Assembly: GCF_003626575.1 (NCBI RefSeq)
Contig: NZ_RBDY01000006.1
Coordinates: forward strand, 1 to 64,000
From: Streptomyces radicis
GTDB taxonomy: Bacteria > Actinomycetota > Actinomycetes > Streptomycetales > Streptomycetaceae
Direction: 5' to 3'
Length of the DNA: 64,000 bases
Below are positions 1-8,690 of the stretch, one piece after another. The notes under the pieces are model-generated. The model had not been told where the DNA came from, did no database searches, and worked only from the letters and a program-made list of their open reading frames with translations. The number at the start of each line of letters is the position of its first letter. Positions within the stretch are counted from its first letter, which is position 1. The position numbers and the translations under genes are program-made.

Positions 1-100
1 TTCGCCACTAATCACCGGCCGAAACCGGATCATCGTTCGACTTGCATGTGTTAAGCACGCCGCCAGCGTTCGTCCTGAGCCAGGATCAAACTCTCCGTGA
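1..100 (-). rRNA. rrs: 16S ribosomal RNA, 5' end only
   Basis: Read on the minus strand, the sequence carries the universal 16S 5' block (AGAGTTTGATCCTGGCTCAG) followed by the actinobacterial start of the molecule. The mature 5' end lies at about position 100. Only the first 100 nt are inside the window; the rest of the gene and operon continue off the left edge. The gene is transcribed leftward, divergent from the ABC exporter at 499. Confidence 0.97.
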
Positions 101-350
101 ATGCTTCAAACCAAGCAATCCACCGAGGACAGATTCTCGCTGAACATACTTCATCAATACAACTGGCATTGACTTTTGGCACGCTGTTGAGTTCTCAAGG
201 AACGGACACTTCCTTCAAGCCCCTCTCAGGACCCTCCGGGCGTTTCCCTTCGTGTTCCCCGACTCTATCACGCTCGATTTCTCGAACTTCCACTGAGCCG
301 GGGGGAGTTGCTCGGTCCCGCGAGAGCTTCCGCTTTCTTTGGGCAAGCTC
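101..350 (-). other. 16S rRNA leader
   Basis: This is the transcribed spacer between the rrn promoter and mature 16S. At 178-200 (minus strand) it contains the conserved actinobacterial leader block TTGAGAACTCAACAGCGTGCC, known from Streptomyces and mycobacterial rrn operons and thought to serve in antitermination and RNase III processing. No protein gene is supported here; open frames running through it are chance extensions. Confidence 0.75.
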
Positions 351-355
351 GAAGG

Positions 356-384
356 AGATTACGGACCGGCCCGTGCGGTGTCAA
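356..384 (-). promoter_or_regulatory. rRNA operon promoter
   Basis: On the minus strand a perfect -35 TTGACA (384-379) is followed, after exactly 17 nt, by the -10 TAATCT (361-356). This is close to consensus for the vegetative sigma factor HrdB and lies about 255 nt upstream of mature 16S, a normal distance for a Streptomyces rrn promoter. Further rrn promoters could lie in 385-498, but none is as clear. Confidence 0.85.
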
Positions 385-498
385 GTTGAGACCTTGGCGG
401 GGCCCGGGGGAAAACCGGTGGCCCGTGGGGGTGGGCGCCAACTACGCTCTGGCGCTTTGTACTCACGGGGATCGGGACCCAACGCGAGGGGGAGGGGC

Positions 499-1308
499 AT
501 GCGGCCGTCCGGGCTGTACGGGGCCGTGGCCGTCAGCGGCTTCCGGCGCTACGCGACCTACCGGCTGGCCACCTTCGCCGGGGTCTTCACCAACACGGTC
601 TTCGGCTTCATCCTCGCCTACACCTTTGTCGCGCTGTGGACCGAGCGGCCTCAACTGGGCGGCTACGACCGGGCGGAGGCGCTGGCGTTCGTCTGGATCG
701 GGCAGGCGATGATCGGGGCGGTGTCGCTGCTCGGGGGCGGCTTCCAGGAGGAGTTGCAGGAGCGGATCCGCAGCGGGGACGTGGCCATCGACCTCTACCG
801 GCCCGCCGACCTCCAGATGTGGTGGCTCGCCTCCGACGTGGGGCGGGCGGCGTTCCAGCTGGTGGGGCGCGGGGTCGTGCCGATGGCGGCGGGGGCGCTG
901 GCGTTCGATCTGGCGCTGCCGGTCAGCCCGTTGCCCTGGCTGCTCTTCCTGGTGGCCGTGGTGCTCGGGGTCGTGGTCAGCTTCGCGATCCGCTATCTCG
1001 TGGCGCTCGCGGCGTTCTGGATGCTGGACGGCTCAGGGGTGAACACGTTGAGCACCCTCCTGTCCATCTTCTTCTCGGGGATGCTGCTGCCGTTGACCGT
1101 CTTCCCCGGCGCGTTCGGCGCGGTGGCGCGGTGGCTGCCCTGGTCGGCGATGCTCCAGGTGCCCGCCGACGTGCTGCTCGGGCGGCACGAGGGCGTCGGG
1201 CTGCTCGGGACTCTCGGCTTCCAGGCGGCGTGGGCGGTCGCGTTGCTGCTGGCCGGGCGTGGGCTCACCGCGCTGGCGACGCGCAAGGTGGTGGTCCAGG
1301 GTGGTTGA
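499..1308 (+). CDS. ABC-2 type transporter permease (first of pair)
   Basis: A 269-residue integral membrane protein with about six hydrophobic segments, of the ABC2_membrane_6 (DUF990) kind that occurs as paired permeases with a dedicated ATPase. Such exporters move drugs or other small amphiphiles; the substrate cannot be read here. The ATG at 499 follows a GGAGGGG Shine-Dalgarno; the frame stays open upstream into the rRNA leader, but that part is not protein-like. The stop overlaps the next gene by 8 nt, implying translational coupling in a three-gene operon with 1301-2104 and 2110-3105. Confidence 0.88.
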   Translation: MRPSGLYGAVAVSGFRRYATYRLATFAGVFTNTVFGFILAYTFVALWTERPQLGGYDRAEALAFVWIGQAMIGAVSLLGGGFQEELQERIRSGDVAIDLYRPADLQMWWLASDVGRAAFQLVGRGVVPMAAGALAFDLALPVSPLPWLLFLVAVVLGVVVSFAIRYLVALAAFWMLDGSGVNTLSTLLSIFFSGMLLPLTVFPGAFGAVARWLPWSAMLQVPADVLLGRHEGVGLLGTLGFQAAWAVALLLAGRGLTALATRKVVVQGG

Positions 1309-2104
1309 AGGGATACGGATCTACGGGCTGATCGCGGCGATGTGGGTGCGGTCGCTCATGGCGTACCGGCTGTCGTTCGCGCTGACGACGCTGGGCTCGG
1401 CCGCGGGGTCTTTCCTCGACTATGTGGCGATCCTGATCATGTTCGCGCATGTCGAGGCGCTCGGCGGCTTCTCGGTGGCCGAGGTGGCGCTGCTCTACGC
1501 GACGACGAGTGTGTCGCTCGGCCTCGCCGAGCTGCTGCTGGGGAATCTGAGCGGGCTCGGGCGGCGGATCAGGGACGGGACGCTCGACGCGCTGCTGGTG
1601 CGGCCCGCGCCGCTGTTCGCGCAGGTCGCGGCCGACCGTTTCCAGCTGCGGCGGATCGGGCGGATCGGGCAGGGGCTCGGGGTGCTGGTGTGGGCGGTGA
1701 CGCGGCTGGACCTCGACTGGACGGTGGGCCGGGTGCTGCTGCTCGTGACGACGGTGGTGGCGGGCGCGGCGATCTTCTGCGGGATCTACACGGCGGGCGG
1801 GGCGTTCCAGTTCGTGGCACAGGACGCGGCGGAGGTGCAGAGCTCGTTCACCTATGGCGGGAACACGCTGTTGCAGTACCCGCCGACGATCTTCGCGCGG
1901 GAGCTGGTGCGGGGGGTGACGTTCGTCGTGCCGCTCGCCTTCGTGAACTGGCTGCCGACGCTGCGGCTGCTCGGGCGTGACGACCCGCTGGGGCTGCCCG
2001 GGTGGGTGGACTTCATGTCGCCCGTGGTGGCGGCGGTCGTGTGCGGGATCGGCGCGCTGCTGTGGCGGGCCGCCGTGCGGAGCTATCGGAGTACGGGGAG
2101 CTGA
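1301..2104 (+). CDS. ABC-2 type transporter permease (second of pair)
   Basis: A 267-residue membrane protein of the same permease family as its upstream neighbour, with about six transmembrane segments. Between the second and third segments lies the family feature GRRIRDGTLDALLVRPAP, the cytosolic loop expected to contact the ATPase. The GTG at 1301 overlaps the end of the first permease and is preferred over an ATG at 1259 buried in it. The stop lies 5 nt before the ATPase gene. The two permeases probably form a heterodimeric channel. Confidence 0.87.
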   Translation: MVEGIRIYGLIAAMWVRSLMAYRLSFALTTLGSAAGSFLDYVAILIMFAHVEALGGFSVAEVALLYATTSVSLGLAELLLGNLSGLGRRIRDGTLDALLVRPAPLFAQVAADRFQLRRIGRIGQGLGVLVWAVTRLDLDWTVGRVLLLVTTVVAGAAIFCGIYTAGGAFQFVAQDAAEVQSSFTYGGNTLLQYPPTIFARELVRGVTFVVPLAFVNWLPTLRLLGRDDPLGLPGWVDFMSPVVAAVVCGIGALLWRAAVRSYRSTGS

Positions 2105-2109
2105 GCGGC

Positions 2110-3105
2110 ATGGCGGAGCCGGACGACGGCGGGGCGCTGATCGAACTCGTCGGCCTCGAGAAGGTCTTCGAGGTGCGTAGGCGCGTGGGGCGGCTGCGCA
2201 GGGCGCGGGAGAGCGTGCGGGCCGTTGACGGGATCTCGTTCACCGTGGAGCGCGGGGAGATGGTCGGCTACATCGGGCCGAACGGGGCGGGCAAGTCGAC
2301 GACGATCAAGATGCTGACCGGGATCCTGACGCCGTCAGGGGGGCGGCTGCGGGTGGCGGGGCTCGATCCGGCGCGGGAGCGTACGCGTCTCGCGCGGCGG
2401 ATCGGGGTGGTGTTCGGGCAGCGGACGACGCTGTGGTGGGACCTGCCGCTGCGGGACTCGTACGGGCTGGTGCGGCGGATGTACCGGGTGGAGGAGGCGC
2501 GTTTCCGCAGGAATCTGGGCCGGTGCGTCGAGCTGCTCGACCTGGGGGCGCTGCTCGATGTGCCGGTGCGGCAGCTGTCGTTGGGGCAGCGGATGCGGGG
2601 GGACATCGCGGCGGCGCTGCTGCACGACCCGGATGTGCTGTACCTGGACGAGCCGACGATCGGGCTCGATGTGATCAGCAAGGCGAAGGTGCGGGGGTTT
2701 CTGCGGGACCTCAACGCGGAGCGGGGGACGACGGTGCTGCTCACGACCCATGACCTGACCGATATCGAGCAGTTGTGCCGTCGGGTGATGGTGATTGATC
2801 ACGGGCAGCTGATGTATGACGGGCCGCTGTCCGGTCTGCATGAGATCGGGGAGAGCGAGCGAACGCTTGTGGTCGATCTCGAGCGGGAGTTGCCGCCGAT
2901 CGAGGTCGAGGGGGCGCGGACGGTGCGCGTGGAGGGGCCGCGGCAGTGGCTGGCGTTCCCCGCGGCGGCGAGCGCGGCGCCGTTGGTCGCGCGGGTGGCG
3001 GAGGGATATCCGCTGGTGGACCTGTCGCTGCGGGAGCCGGACATCGAGGACGTGATCGCGCGGATGTACGCCCTGGGGGCAACCGGGGGCGAAGGGGTGG
3101 GGTAA
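2110..3105 (+). CDS. ABC transporter ATP-binding protein of ABC-2 exporter
   Basis: A 331-residue ATPase that should energise the two preceding permeases. Walker A GPNGAGKST lies at 56-64, the signature LSLGQ at 156-160 and Walker B DVLYLDE at 175-181. An extra basic segment at about 22-38 before the Walker A and the ALLHDPDVLYLDEPTIGLD block are typical of the ATPases paired with ABC2_membrane_6 permeases (COG4586). The roughly 100-residue C-terminal extension is also usual for the family. The ATG at 2110 begins 5 nt after the permease stop. Confidence 0.92.
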   Translation: MAEPDDGGALIELVGLEKVFEVRRRVGRLRRARESVRAVDGISFTVERGEMVGYIGPNGAGKSTTIKMLTGILTPSGGRLRVAGLDPARERTRLARRIGVVFGQRTTLWWDLPLRDSYGLVRRMYRVEEARFRRNLGRCVELLDLGALLDVPVRQLSLGQRMRGDIAAALLHDPDVLYLDEPTIGLDVISKAKVRGFLRDLNAERGTTVLLTTHDLTDIEQLCRRVMVIDHGQLMYDGPLSGLHEIGESERTLVVDLERELPPIEVEGARTVRVEGPRQWLAFPAAASAAPLVARVAEGYPLVDLSLREPDIEDVIARMYALGATGGEGVG

Positions 3106-3213
3106 ACCCCCGGGTCGATACGGCCCTGCGCACCATCGTGTGAGGTCCCCCGTGAACGGCACTGTTGCCCGTGTACAGACAGCCAGTCCGTTCCAACGCT
3201 GAGGAGACCTACC

Positions 3214-3981
3214 GTGGCAACGGCTGTATTCGAGACGCGCACCGCGGCTGCCGCGCGGGCCGAGGGCGTCGTCAAGGCGTACGGCTCGGGCGAGACCCGG
3301 GTGGTGGCGCTCGACCGCGTCACCGCCGACATCCGCCAGGGCGGGTTCACGGCGATCATGGGGCCTTCGGGGTCGGGGAAGTCGACGCTGATGCACTGCC
3401 TGGCCGGGCTCGACACCGTGACCAGCGGCCGGATCTGGGTCGGCGACACCGAGATCACCGGGCTGAAGGACAAGAAGCTCACCCGCCTTCGCCGCGACAG
3501 CATCGGCTTCATCTTCCAGGCGTTCAACCTCCTCCCGACGCTCAACGCCCTGGAGAACATCACGCTCCCCATGGACATCGCCGGACGCAAGCCCGACAAG
3601 GAGTGGCTCGACCGCGTCGTCAGCACCGTCGGCCTGGGCGAACGCCTCAAGCACCGCCCCAGCCAGCTCTCCGGCGGCCAGCAGCAGCGCGTCGCCGTCG
3701 CCCGCGCCCTCGCCGCACGCCCCGCCATCATCTTCGGCGACGAGCCCACCGGGAACCTCGACTCCCGCGCCGGCGCCGAGGTCCTCGGCTTCCTCCGCCG
3801 CTCCGTCGACGAGCTCGGCCAGACCATCGTCATGGTCACCCACGACCCCGTCGCCGCCGCCCACGCCGACCGCGTGCTGTACCTGGCGGACGGGCGGATC
3901 GTCGACGACATGGCGAACCCGACCGCCGACCTGGTGCTCGACCGGATGCGCGGCTTCGACGCCAGGGGGCGGGTGTCATGA
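3214..3981 (+). CDS. MacB/LolD-like ABC transporter ATP-binding protein
   Basis: A 255-residue ATPase. Walker A GPSGSGKST is at 50-58, LSGGQ at 152-156 and Walker B AIIFGDE at 171-177, followed by DEPTGNLDS, the hallmark of the LolD/MacB/FtsE group. This group drives mechanotransmission, peptide export or lipoprotein handling rather than simple import. The GTG at 3214 has a GAGGAGA Shine-Dalgarno. Its stop overlaps the FtsX-like permease start in an ATGA, so the two form one transporter. Confidence 0.93.
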   Translation: MATAVFETRTAAAARAEGVVKAYGSGETRVVALDRVTADIRQGGFTAIMGPSGSGKSTLMHCLAGLDTVTSGRIWVGDTEITGLKDKKLTRLRRDSIGFIFQAFNLLPTLNALENITLPMDIAGRKPDKEWLDRVVSTVGLGERLKHRPSQLSGGQQQRVAVARALAARPAIIFGDEPTGNLDSRAGAEVLGFLRRSVDELGQTIVMVTHDPVAAAHADRVLYLADGRIVDDMANPTADLVLDRMRGFDARGRVS

Positions 3982-6545
3982 CGGTGCTGAAGACGTCGAT
4001 GCGCAGCTTCTTCGCGCACAAGGGGCGGATGCTGCTCTCGGGGGTGGCGATCGTGCTCTCGGTGGCGTTCGTGTGCGGGACGCTGGTGTTCACGGACACG
4101 CTCAACACGACGTTCGACAAGTTCTTCGGGTCGACCGCGGCGGATGTGACCGTCGGGCCCGAGGAGGAGGAGAACGCGCAGGAGACCGGGCGGGCCGCGT
4201 CGTTGCCCGCCTCGCTGGTGGACGAGGTGGGCGCGGTCGAGGGGGTCGCGTCGGCCGATGGCGTGGTGTTCGACGCCGGGGTCACGGTCGTGGACGGCGC
4301 GGGCGACCGGGTCGGCTCGTCGAACGGCGCCCCGACCATCGCCACGGGCTGGGGCCCTGACATCCAGCGGGCGATGGAGCTGGCCTCGGGGCGGGCGCCC
4401 GAGGCCGCGGACGAGGCGTTGATCGACGCCGACACGGCAGGGCGCGCGGACATCGCGGTCGGCGACGAGCTGGAGATCATCGCCGTGGAGGGCACGCACC
4501 GGGTGACGGTGACGGGGCTCGCGGAGTTCCGCTCGACCAACCCGGGTGCGCCGCATGTCCTGTTGGAGGCGGAGGCGGCGCGCACCGCGCTGCTCGGCTC
4601 GCCCGACCTGATCACGTCGGTGCACGTCATGGCCGAGGACGGCGTGCCCGACGCGGAGGTGAGGGACCGCGTCGCTGCGGCGCTCGGCGGCTCGTACGAC
4701 ATCGAGACGGCGGCCGAGAACGAGGCCGCGATGAAGGACGACGTGGGCGGGTTCCTCGACGTGCTGCGCTACGCGATGCTCGGCTTCGCGGGGATCGCGG
4801 TGCTGGTCGGGATCTTCCTGATCGTCAACACGTTCTCGATGCTGGTCGCGCAGCGGACGCGGGAGATCGGGCTGATGCGGGCGGTGGGCGCGAGCCGCCG
4901 CCAGGTCAACCGCTCGGTGCTGACCGAGGCGCTGCTGCTCGGCACGGTGGGCTCGCTCGTGGGGATCGGCGCGGGCATCGGGTTGGCGGTGGCGCTGATG
5001 GAGCTCATGAACTCCGTCGGCATCACCATGAGCACGTCCGACCTGACGATCGCCGCGTCGACGCCCGTCGCCGGTCTCGTCGTCGGCGTGCTGGCCACGG
5101 TGGTGGCGGCGTGGCTGCCCGCGCGGCGCGCGGGGAAGGTGGCGCCGATGGCGGCGCTGCGGGACGCGGGCACCCCGGGCGACGGGGCGGCCGGGCGCGT
5201 TCGGACGGCGCTCGGGCTGCTGCTCACGCTGGGCGGGGGCGCGGCGCTCGTGGCCGCGGCGGAGGCGGACGAGGCGGGGGACGGGTCGTTGTTCCTGTCG
5301 CTCGGCCTGCTGCTGACGCTGGTGGGCGCGGTGGTCGTGGGCCCGCTGCTGGCCTCGGGCGTGGTGCGGGTGCTGAGCGTTGCGGTGCTGCGGGTGTTCG
5401 GCCCCGTGGGCCGGATGGCCGGGCGGAACGCGCGCCGCAACCCCCGGCGCACGGGCGCGACCGCGGGGGCGCTGATGATCGGGCTCGCGCTGGTCGGGTC
5501 GCTCTCGGTGGTGAGCGCGTCGCTCGTCGCCTCGGCGTCGGACCAGCTGGATCGCTCGGTGGGCGCGGACTTCATCATCGACACGACGTCGGAGCAGCTG
5601 ATCACGCCCGAGGCGGCGGAGGCGGTGCGTGCGACGCCAGGGCTCGAACACGTCACGGACTACGCGGCGGTGTCGGTCGAGCTGGCGACGCCGGACGGGG
5701 AGTCGTCGGCGGAGGAGGTGATCGCGGCCTCGCCGACGTACGCGCGGGACCTGCGGGCGCGCACGGTGGCGGGCGAGCTGTCGGCGGCGTACGAGGAGGA
5801 CCACCTGTCGGTGGGCGAGTCGTTCGCCGAGGAGCACGGCCTGGCGGTGGGCGACGAGCTGACCGCGCGGTTCGTGGGCGGCGACGAGGGCGTGCGGCTG
5901 ACGCTCGCGGCGATCACGTCGGAGAACACGATGATCGACAAGGGCGCGATGTACGTGTCGCACGCGACGGCGCGGGCCCATCTGCCCGAGGAGGCGATGC
6001 CGTTGAACCTCGTGATGTTCGCGCGGGCCGAGGAGGGGCGGAAGGCGGCGGCGTACGACGCGCTCAAGGCGAGCCTCGAGCCGTTCCCGCAGTACGAGGT
6101 GTCGGACCAGGCGGACTACAAGCAGGCGCTCGAGGACGAGGTCGGGACGCTGCTGAACGTCGTGTACGCGCTGCTGGCGCTCGCGATCATCGTCGCGGTG
6201 CTCGGCGTCGTGAACACGCTGGCCCTGTCCGTGATCGAACGCACGCGGGAGATCGGCCTGATGCGCGCGATCGGCCTGTCGCGGCGGCAGATGCGGCGGA
6301 TGGTGCGGCTCGAGTCGGTGGTGATCGCGCTGTTCGGCGCGGTGCTGGGCCTCGGCCTCGGCCTCGGCTGGGGCGTGGCGGCGCAACGGGTGCTGTCGCT
6401 CGAGGGGTTCGCGGTGCTTGATGTGCCGTGGGCCACGCTCGGGGTGGTGTTCGCGGGCTCGGCGGTGGTGGGCCTGGTGGCGGCGATCGTCCCGGCGTTC
6501 AGGGCGGGCCGGATGAGTGTGCTGCGCGCGATAGCGACGGAGTAG
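3978..6545 (+). CDS. FtsX-like ABC transporter permease, duplicated type
   Basis: An 855-residue permease partnering the ATPase at 3214-3981. An N-terminal transmembrane helix (about 13-35) is followed by a large periplasm-type domain. Two FtsX modules, at about 265-385 and 724-850, each contain the VNT...QRTREIGLMRA(V/I)G(A/L)SRRQ type motif. The length near 850 and two FtsX domains are standard for actinobacterial exporters of this class. The substrate is unknown. The ATG overlaps the ATPase stop. Downstream lies a long convergent non-coding gap. Confidence 0.92.
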   Translation: MTVLKTSMRSFFAHKGRMLLSGVAIVLSVAFVCGTLVFTDTLNTTFDKFFGSTAADVTVGPEEEENAQETGRAASLPASLVDEVGAVEGVASADGVVFDAGVTVVDGAGDRVGSSNGAPTIATGWGPDIQRAMELASGRAPEAADEALIDADTAGRADIAVGDELEIIAVEGTHRVTVTGLAEFRSTNPGAPHVLLEAEAARTALLGSPDLITSVHVMAEDGVPDAEVRDRVAAALGGSYDIETAAENEAAMKDDVGGFLDVLRYAMLGFAGIAVLVGIFLIVNTFSMLVAQRTREIGLMRAVGASRRQVNRSVLTEALLLGTVGSLVGIGAGIGLAVALMELMNSVGITMSTSDLTIAASTPVAGLVVGVLATVVAAWLPARRAGKVAPMAALRDAGTPGDGAAGRVRTALGLLLTLGGGAALVAAAEADEAGDGSLFLSLGLLLTLVGAVVVGPLLASGVVRVLSVAVLRVFGPVGRMAGRNARRNPRRTGATAGALMIGLALVGSLSVVSASLVASASDQLDRSVGADFIIDTTSEQLITPEAAEAVRATPGLEHVTDYAAVSVELATPDGESSAEEVIAASPTYARDLRARTVAGELSAAYEEDHLSVGESFAEEHGLAVGDELTARFVGGDEGVRLTLAAITSENTMIDKGAMYVSHATARAHLPEEAMPLNLVMFARAEEGRKAAAYDALKASLEPFPQYEVSDQADYKQALEDEVGTLLNVVYALLALAIIVAVLGVVNTLALSVIERTREIGLMRAIGLSRRQMRRMVRLESVVIALFGAVLGLGLGLGWGVAAQRVLSLEGFAVLDVPWATLGVVFAGSAVVGLVAAIVPAFRAGRMSVLRAIATE

Positions 6546-6591
6546 CGCGGGGCGCGGCGTTGCCGCGCGGTGAGCGGCGGGACACCTCGGG

Positions 6592-6900
6592 CGCCGGGCA
6601 ACGGCGCTCCGCGCCTCGCCCGGCAGGGAGTTGACCGCGCCACATTGCCCAGCGGGTCCCCCCGCCCTTCCGGGGGACGGACGAGACCAGGCTTCTTGTC
6701 GAGGCCGCACCGGGCAACGGCGCTCCGCGCCTGGCCCGGCCGAGAGTCGGCCGCGCCGCAAGCGCCCCACAGGACGCGTGCCCCCGCCGCGCAGCTCGGC
6801 GGATCGGCCGTCCCTCCGGGGGGAGGGACGGACAGGCAGCTGAGAGCCGGGCAACGGCGCTCCGCGCCTGGCCCGGCCGGGGGTGGCAGCGCCGCAGGCA
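6592..6900. repeat. Three-copy dispersed intergenic repeat with GGCGCGGAGCGCC hairpin
   Basis: The block CCGGGCAACGGCGCTCCGCG recurs starting at 6594, 6710 and 6848, each time followed by CCTSGCCCGGC and a diverged tail. The core, read on the minus strand, is GGCGCGGAGCGCC, a 5-bp stem with a GGA loop. The spacings of 116 and 138 bp are unequal, so this is a degenerate rather than strict tandem array. Open frames across it on both strands are Pro/Arg/Ala-rich and not convincing genes. Confidence 0.75.
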
Positions 6901-7189
6901 TCCCACCATGCGCGTGCCCCCGCCGCGTTGCTCGGCGGGTCGCCCGTTGAGCGGCTCAAGTAGCGGGGGAACGGGCCGAGTTGACAGATCCGCCGCACGA
7001 GGGCGTTGCCCGGAGGAACGGAGGCTCGGCCCCCACGCCACGACCGGGCAGCCCCGGACCCCGGTCCAACCCGTCGCCACCTGAGCGAAAGCTAACCCCG
7101 CCGGAGGCGAGGCGCACACCGTCGCCAGACAACACCCCAGTGGTCCGGGGCCGCAGGCAAACCGCAGGCCGCCAGGCGGCAATCCGACG

Positions 7190-7870
7190 TGGACCGGGTC
7201 AACCGCCAGGGGACGTCCAAGCCGTCGTCCAGCCCGCCGCAGGCGAACACGCCGCCCGGGCGAAGCCCCGGATCGCCACCCAACGCGCCGCAGACGACAT
7301 ACGCCACCTGCGCGGAAGCTCGACCCCGCCGCAGGCGAACCGCCCGCCGCCAGGCGGAAAACCCGGTGACCCCGGCGAAGCCCGGGCGCGGGTCAGCGCG
7401 CCGCAGGCCACGTGCCCGCCGCCAGGCGACCCCCACCGCCCGGGCAAAGCCCCGGACCCGACCCAGCCCGCCGCAGGCGAACCGCCCGCCGCCAGGCGAC
7501 ACCCCGGGGAGATCCCGGCCCAGCGCAGCGCAAGCAACGTTCACGCCGCCAGGCAACAACCCCGAACGAGCCCGGCGAAGCCCGGGCGACAGCCCAGCCC
7601 GCCGCAGGCGAACCGCCCGCCGCCAGGCGACACCCCGGGGAGGTCCGGACCCAGCCCAGCGCAAGCAACGTTCACGCCGCCAGGCAACAACCCCGAACGA
7701 GCCCGGCGAAGCCCGGGCGACAGCCCAGCCCGCCGCAGGCGATACTCATCGCCCGGGCGAAGCCCGGGCGCGGGTCAGCCCGCCGCCAGGCGACGGGGCA
7801 GAGCCCGCCGGGGGACGCTCACGCCGTCGCCCAGCCCGCCGCAGGCGACACTGCCGCAGGCGACAGCGCG
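7190..7870. repeat. Mini-hairpin repeat field in convergent gap
   Basis: The gap between the permease (ending 6545, +) and proC (ending 7871, -) is filled by short units: CGCCGCAGGCGA, CGCCGCCAGGCGA and GAAGCCCGGGCGA. Each contains a self-complementary arm pair (CGCC with GGCG across a 3-4 nt loop, or the perfect palindrome GCCCGGGC). More than a dozen copies occur. All six frames are open for long stretches, as expected of stop-poor GC repeats, and give low-complexity Pro/Ala/Arg peptides, so I call no gene. Confidence 0.8.
7462..7742. repeat. 131-bp direct tandem repeat
   Basis: Copy 1 (7462-7592) and copy 2 (7593-7723) have the same order of sub-blocks: CCCAGCCCGCCGCAGGCGA, the CGCCGCCAGGCGACACCCCG segment, CAAGCAACGTTCACGCCGCC, AGGCAACAACCCCGAACGAG and CCCGGCGAAGCCCGGGCGAC. 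A third copy starts at 7724 and departs after about 19 nt. The two copies differ only at a few bases after CACCCCGGGGAG, so the duplication looks recent compared with the surrounding field. Confidence 0.85.
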
Positions 7871-8674
7871 TCACGGCTGGGACAGTGACTCGCTCCGCCG
7901 TTTCGCCGCCTCGATCGCCGCGATCAGGGCCGCGCGGACGCCGTGGGTCTCCAGCTCGCGGATCGCGCTGATCGTCGTGCCGCCAGGGGACGTCACCGCC
8001 TCGCGCAGCTTCACCGGGTGCTCGCCGCTGTCGCGCAGCATCACCGAGGCGCCGACGGCCGCCTGGACGATCAGGTCGTGGGCCTTGTCGCGCGGGAGGC
8101 CGAGCAGGATGCCCGCGTCCGTCATCGCCTCGACCAGGAAGTAGAAGTACGCCGGGCCCGAGCCCGAGAGCGCGGTGGCCGCGTCCTGCTGGGACTCGGG
8201 GAGGCGCATCGTCTTGCCGACGGAGTCGAAGATCTCCTCGGCCAGGGCCAGGTGCCGCTCCGCCGCGTGCGTGCCGCCCGAGATGACGGACATGGCCTCG
8301 TCGACCAGCGCGGGGGTGTTGGGCATGACGCGCACCACCGGCGTTCCCGGCGTGAGGCGGGACTCCACGAACGCCGTCGTGATGCCCGCCGCCGCGGTGA
8401 TCACCAGCCGGTCGGCGGGGGTGTGCGGCGCCAGCTCCTCCAACAGGGCGGGCATGTCCTGGGGCTTGACGGCCAGGATCAGGGTGTTCGCGGTCTTCGC
8501 CGCCTCCGCGTTGGTGACGACCTCGACGCCGTGCCTGGCCCGCAGCGCCTGGGCGCGCTCGGCGCGCCTGACGGTGGCCAGCAGGTCGGACGGCGGCCGC
8601 CCGGCGCGGAGCATGCCGCCGAGCAGGGCCTCACCGATCTTTCCCGTGCCGAGGAAGGCGATCTTGTGGGTCAT
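7871..8674 (-). CDS. proC: Pyrroline-5-carboxylate reductase
   Basis: A 267-residue enzyme for the last step of proline synthesis, reducing 1-pyrroline-5-carboxylate with NAD(P)H. The Rossmann motif FLGTGKIGEAL is at the N-terminus, and the family signature covering ALSGSGPAYFYFLVEAMTDAG lies in the C-terminal dimerisation domain. Length is normal. The ATG at 8674 has GGGAGG about 9 nt upstream; an ATG at 8683 sits directly on that Shine-Dalgarno and is less likely. The gene ends against the repeat field. Confidence 0.96.
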   Translation of the reverse strand: MTHKIAFLGTGKIGEALLGGMLRAGRPPSDLLATVRRAERAQALRARHGVEVVTNAEAAKTANTLILAVKPQDMPALLEELAPHTPADRLVITAAAGITTAFVESRLTPGTPVVRVMPNTPALVDEAMSVISGGTHAAERHLALAEEIFDSVGKTMRLPESQQDAATALSGSGPAYFYFLVEAMTDAGILLGLPRDKAHDLIVQAAVGASVMLRDSGEHPVKLREAVTSPGGTTISAIRELETHGVRAALIAAIEAAKRRSESLSQP

Positions 8675-8690
8675 GCCCACCATCCTCCCA

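Noticed and set aside
97..498. N-terminal extension of the first ABC permease into the rRNA leader
   Set aside because: It crosses the 16S leader and the rrn promoter on the other strand and has no protein character; the ATG at 499 has a Shine-Dalgarno.
2799..6998. 1399-aa open frame on the minus strand opposite the ABC genes
   Set aside because: It is His/Arg-rich shadow of the plus-strand ATPase and FtsX-like genes; no domain is recognisable.
7190..7870. CRISPR array
   Set aside because: The repeated units are contiguous and self-complementary without unique spacers of constant length, and no cas genes are near.
6981..8144. Long Pro/Arg/Ala open frames on both strands across the repeat field
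   Set aside because: Frames in several phases and both strands are open together, as expected of stop-poor GC repeats, and the peptides are low complexity.
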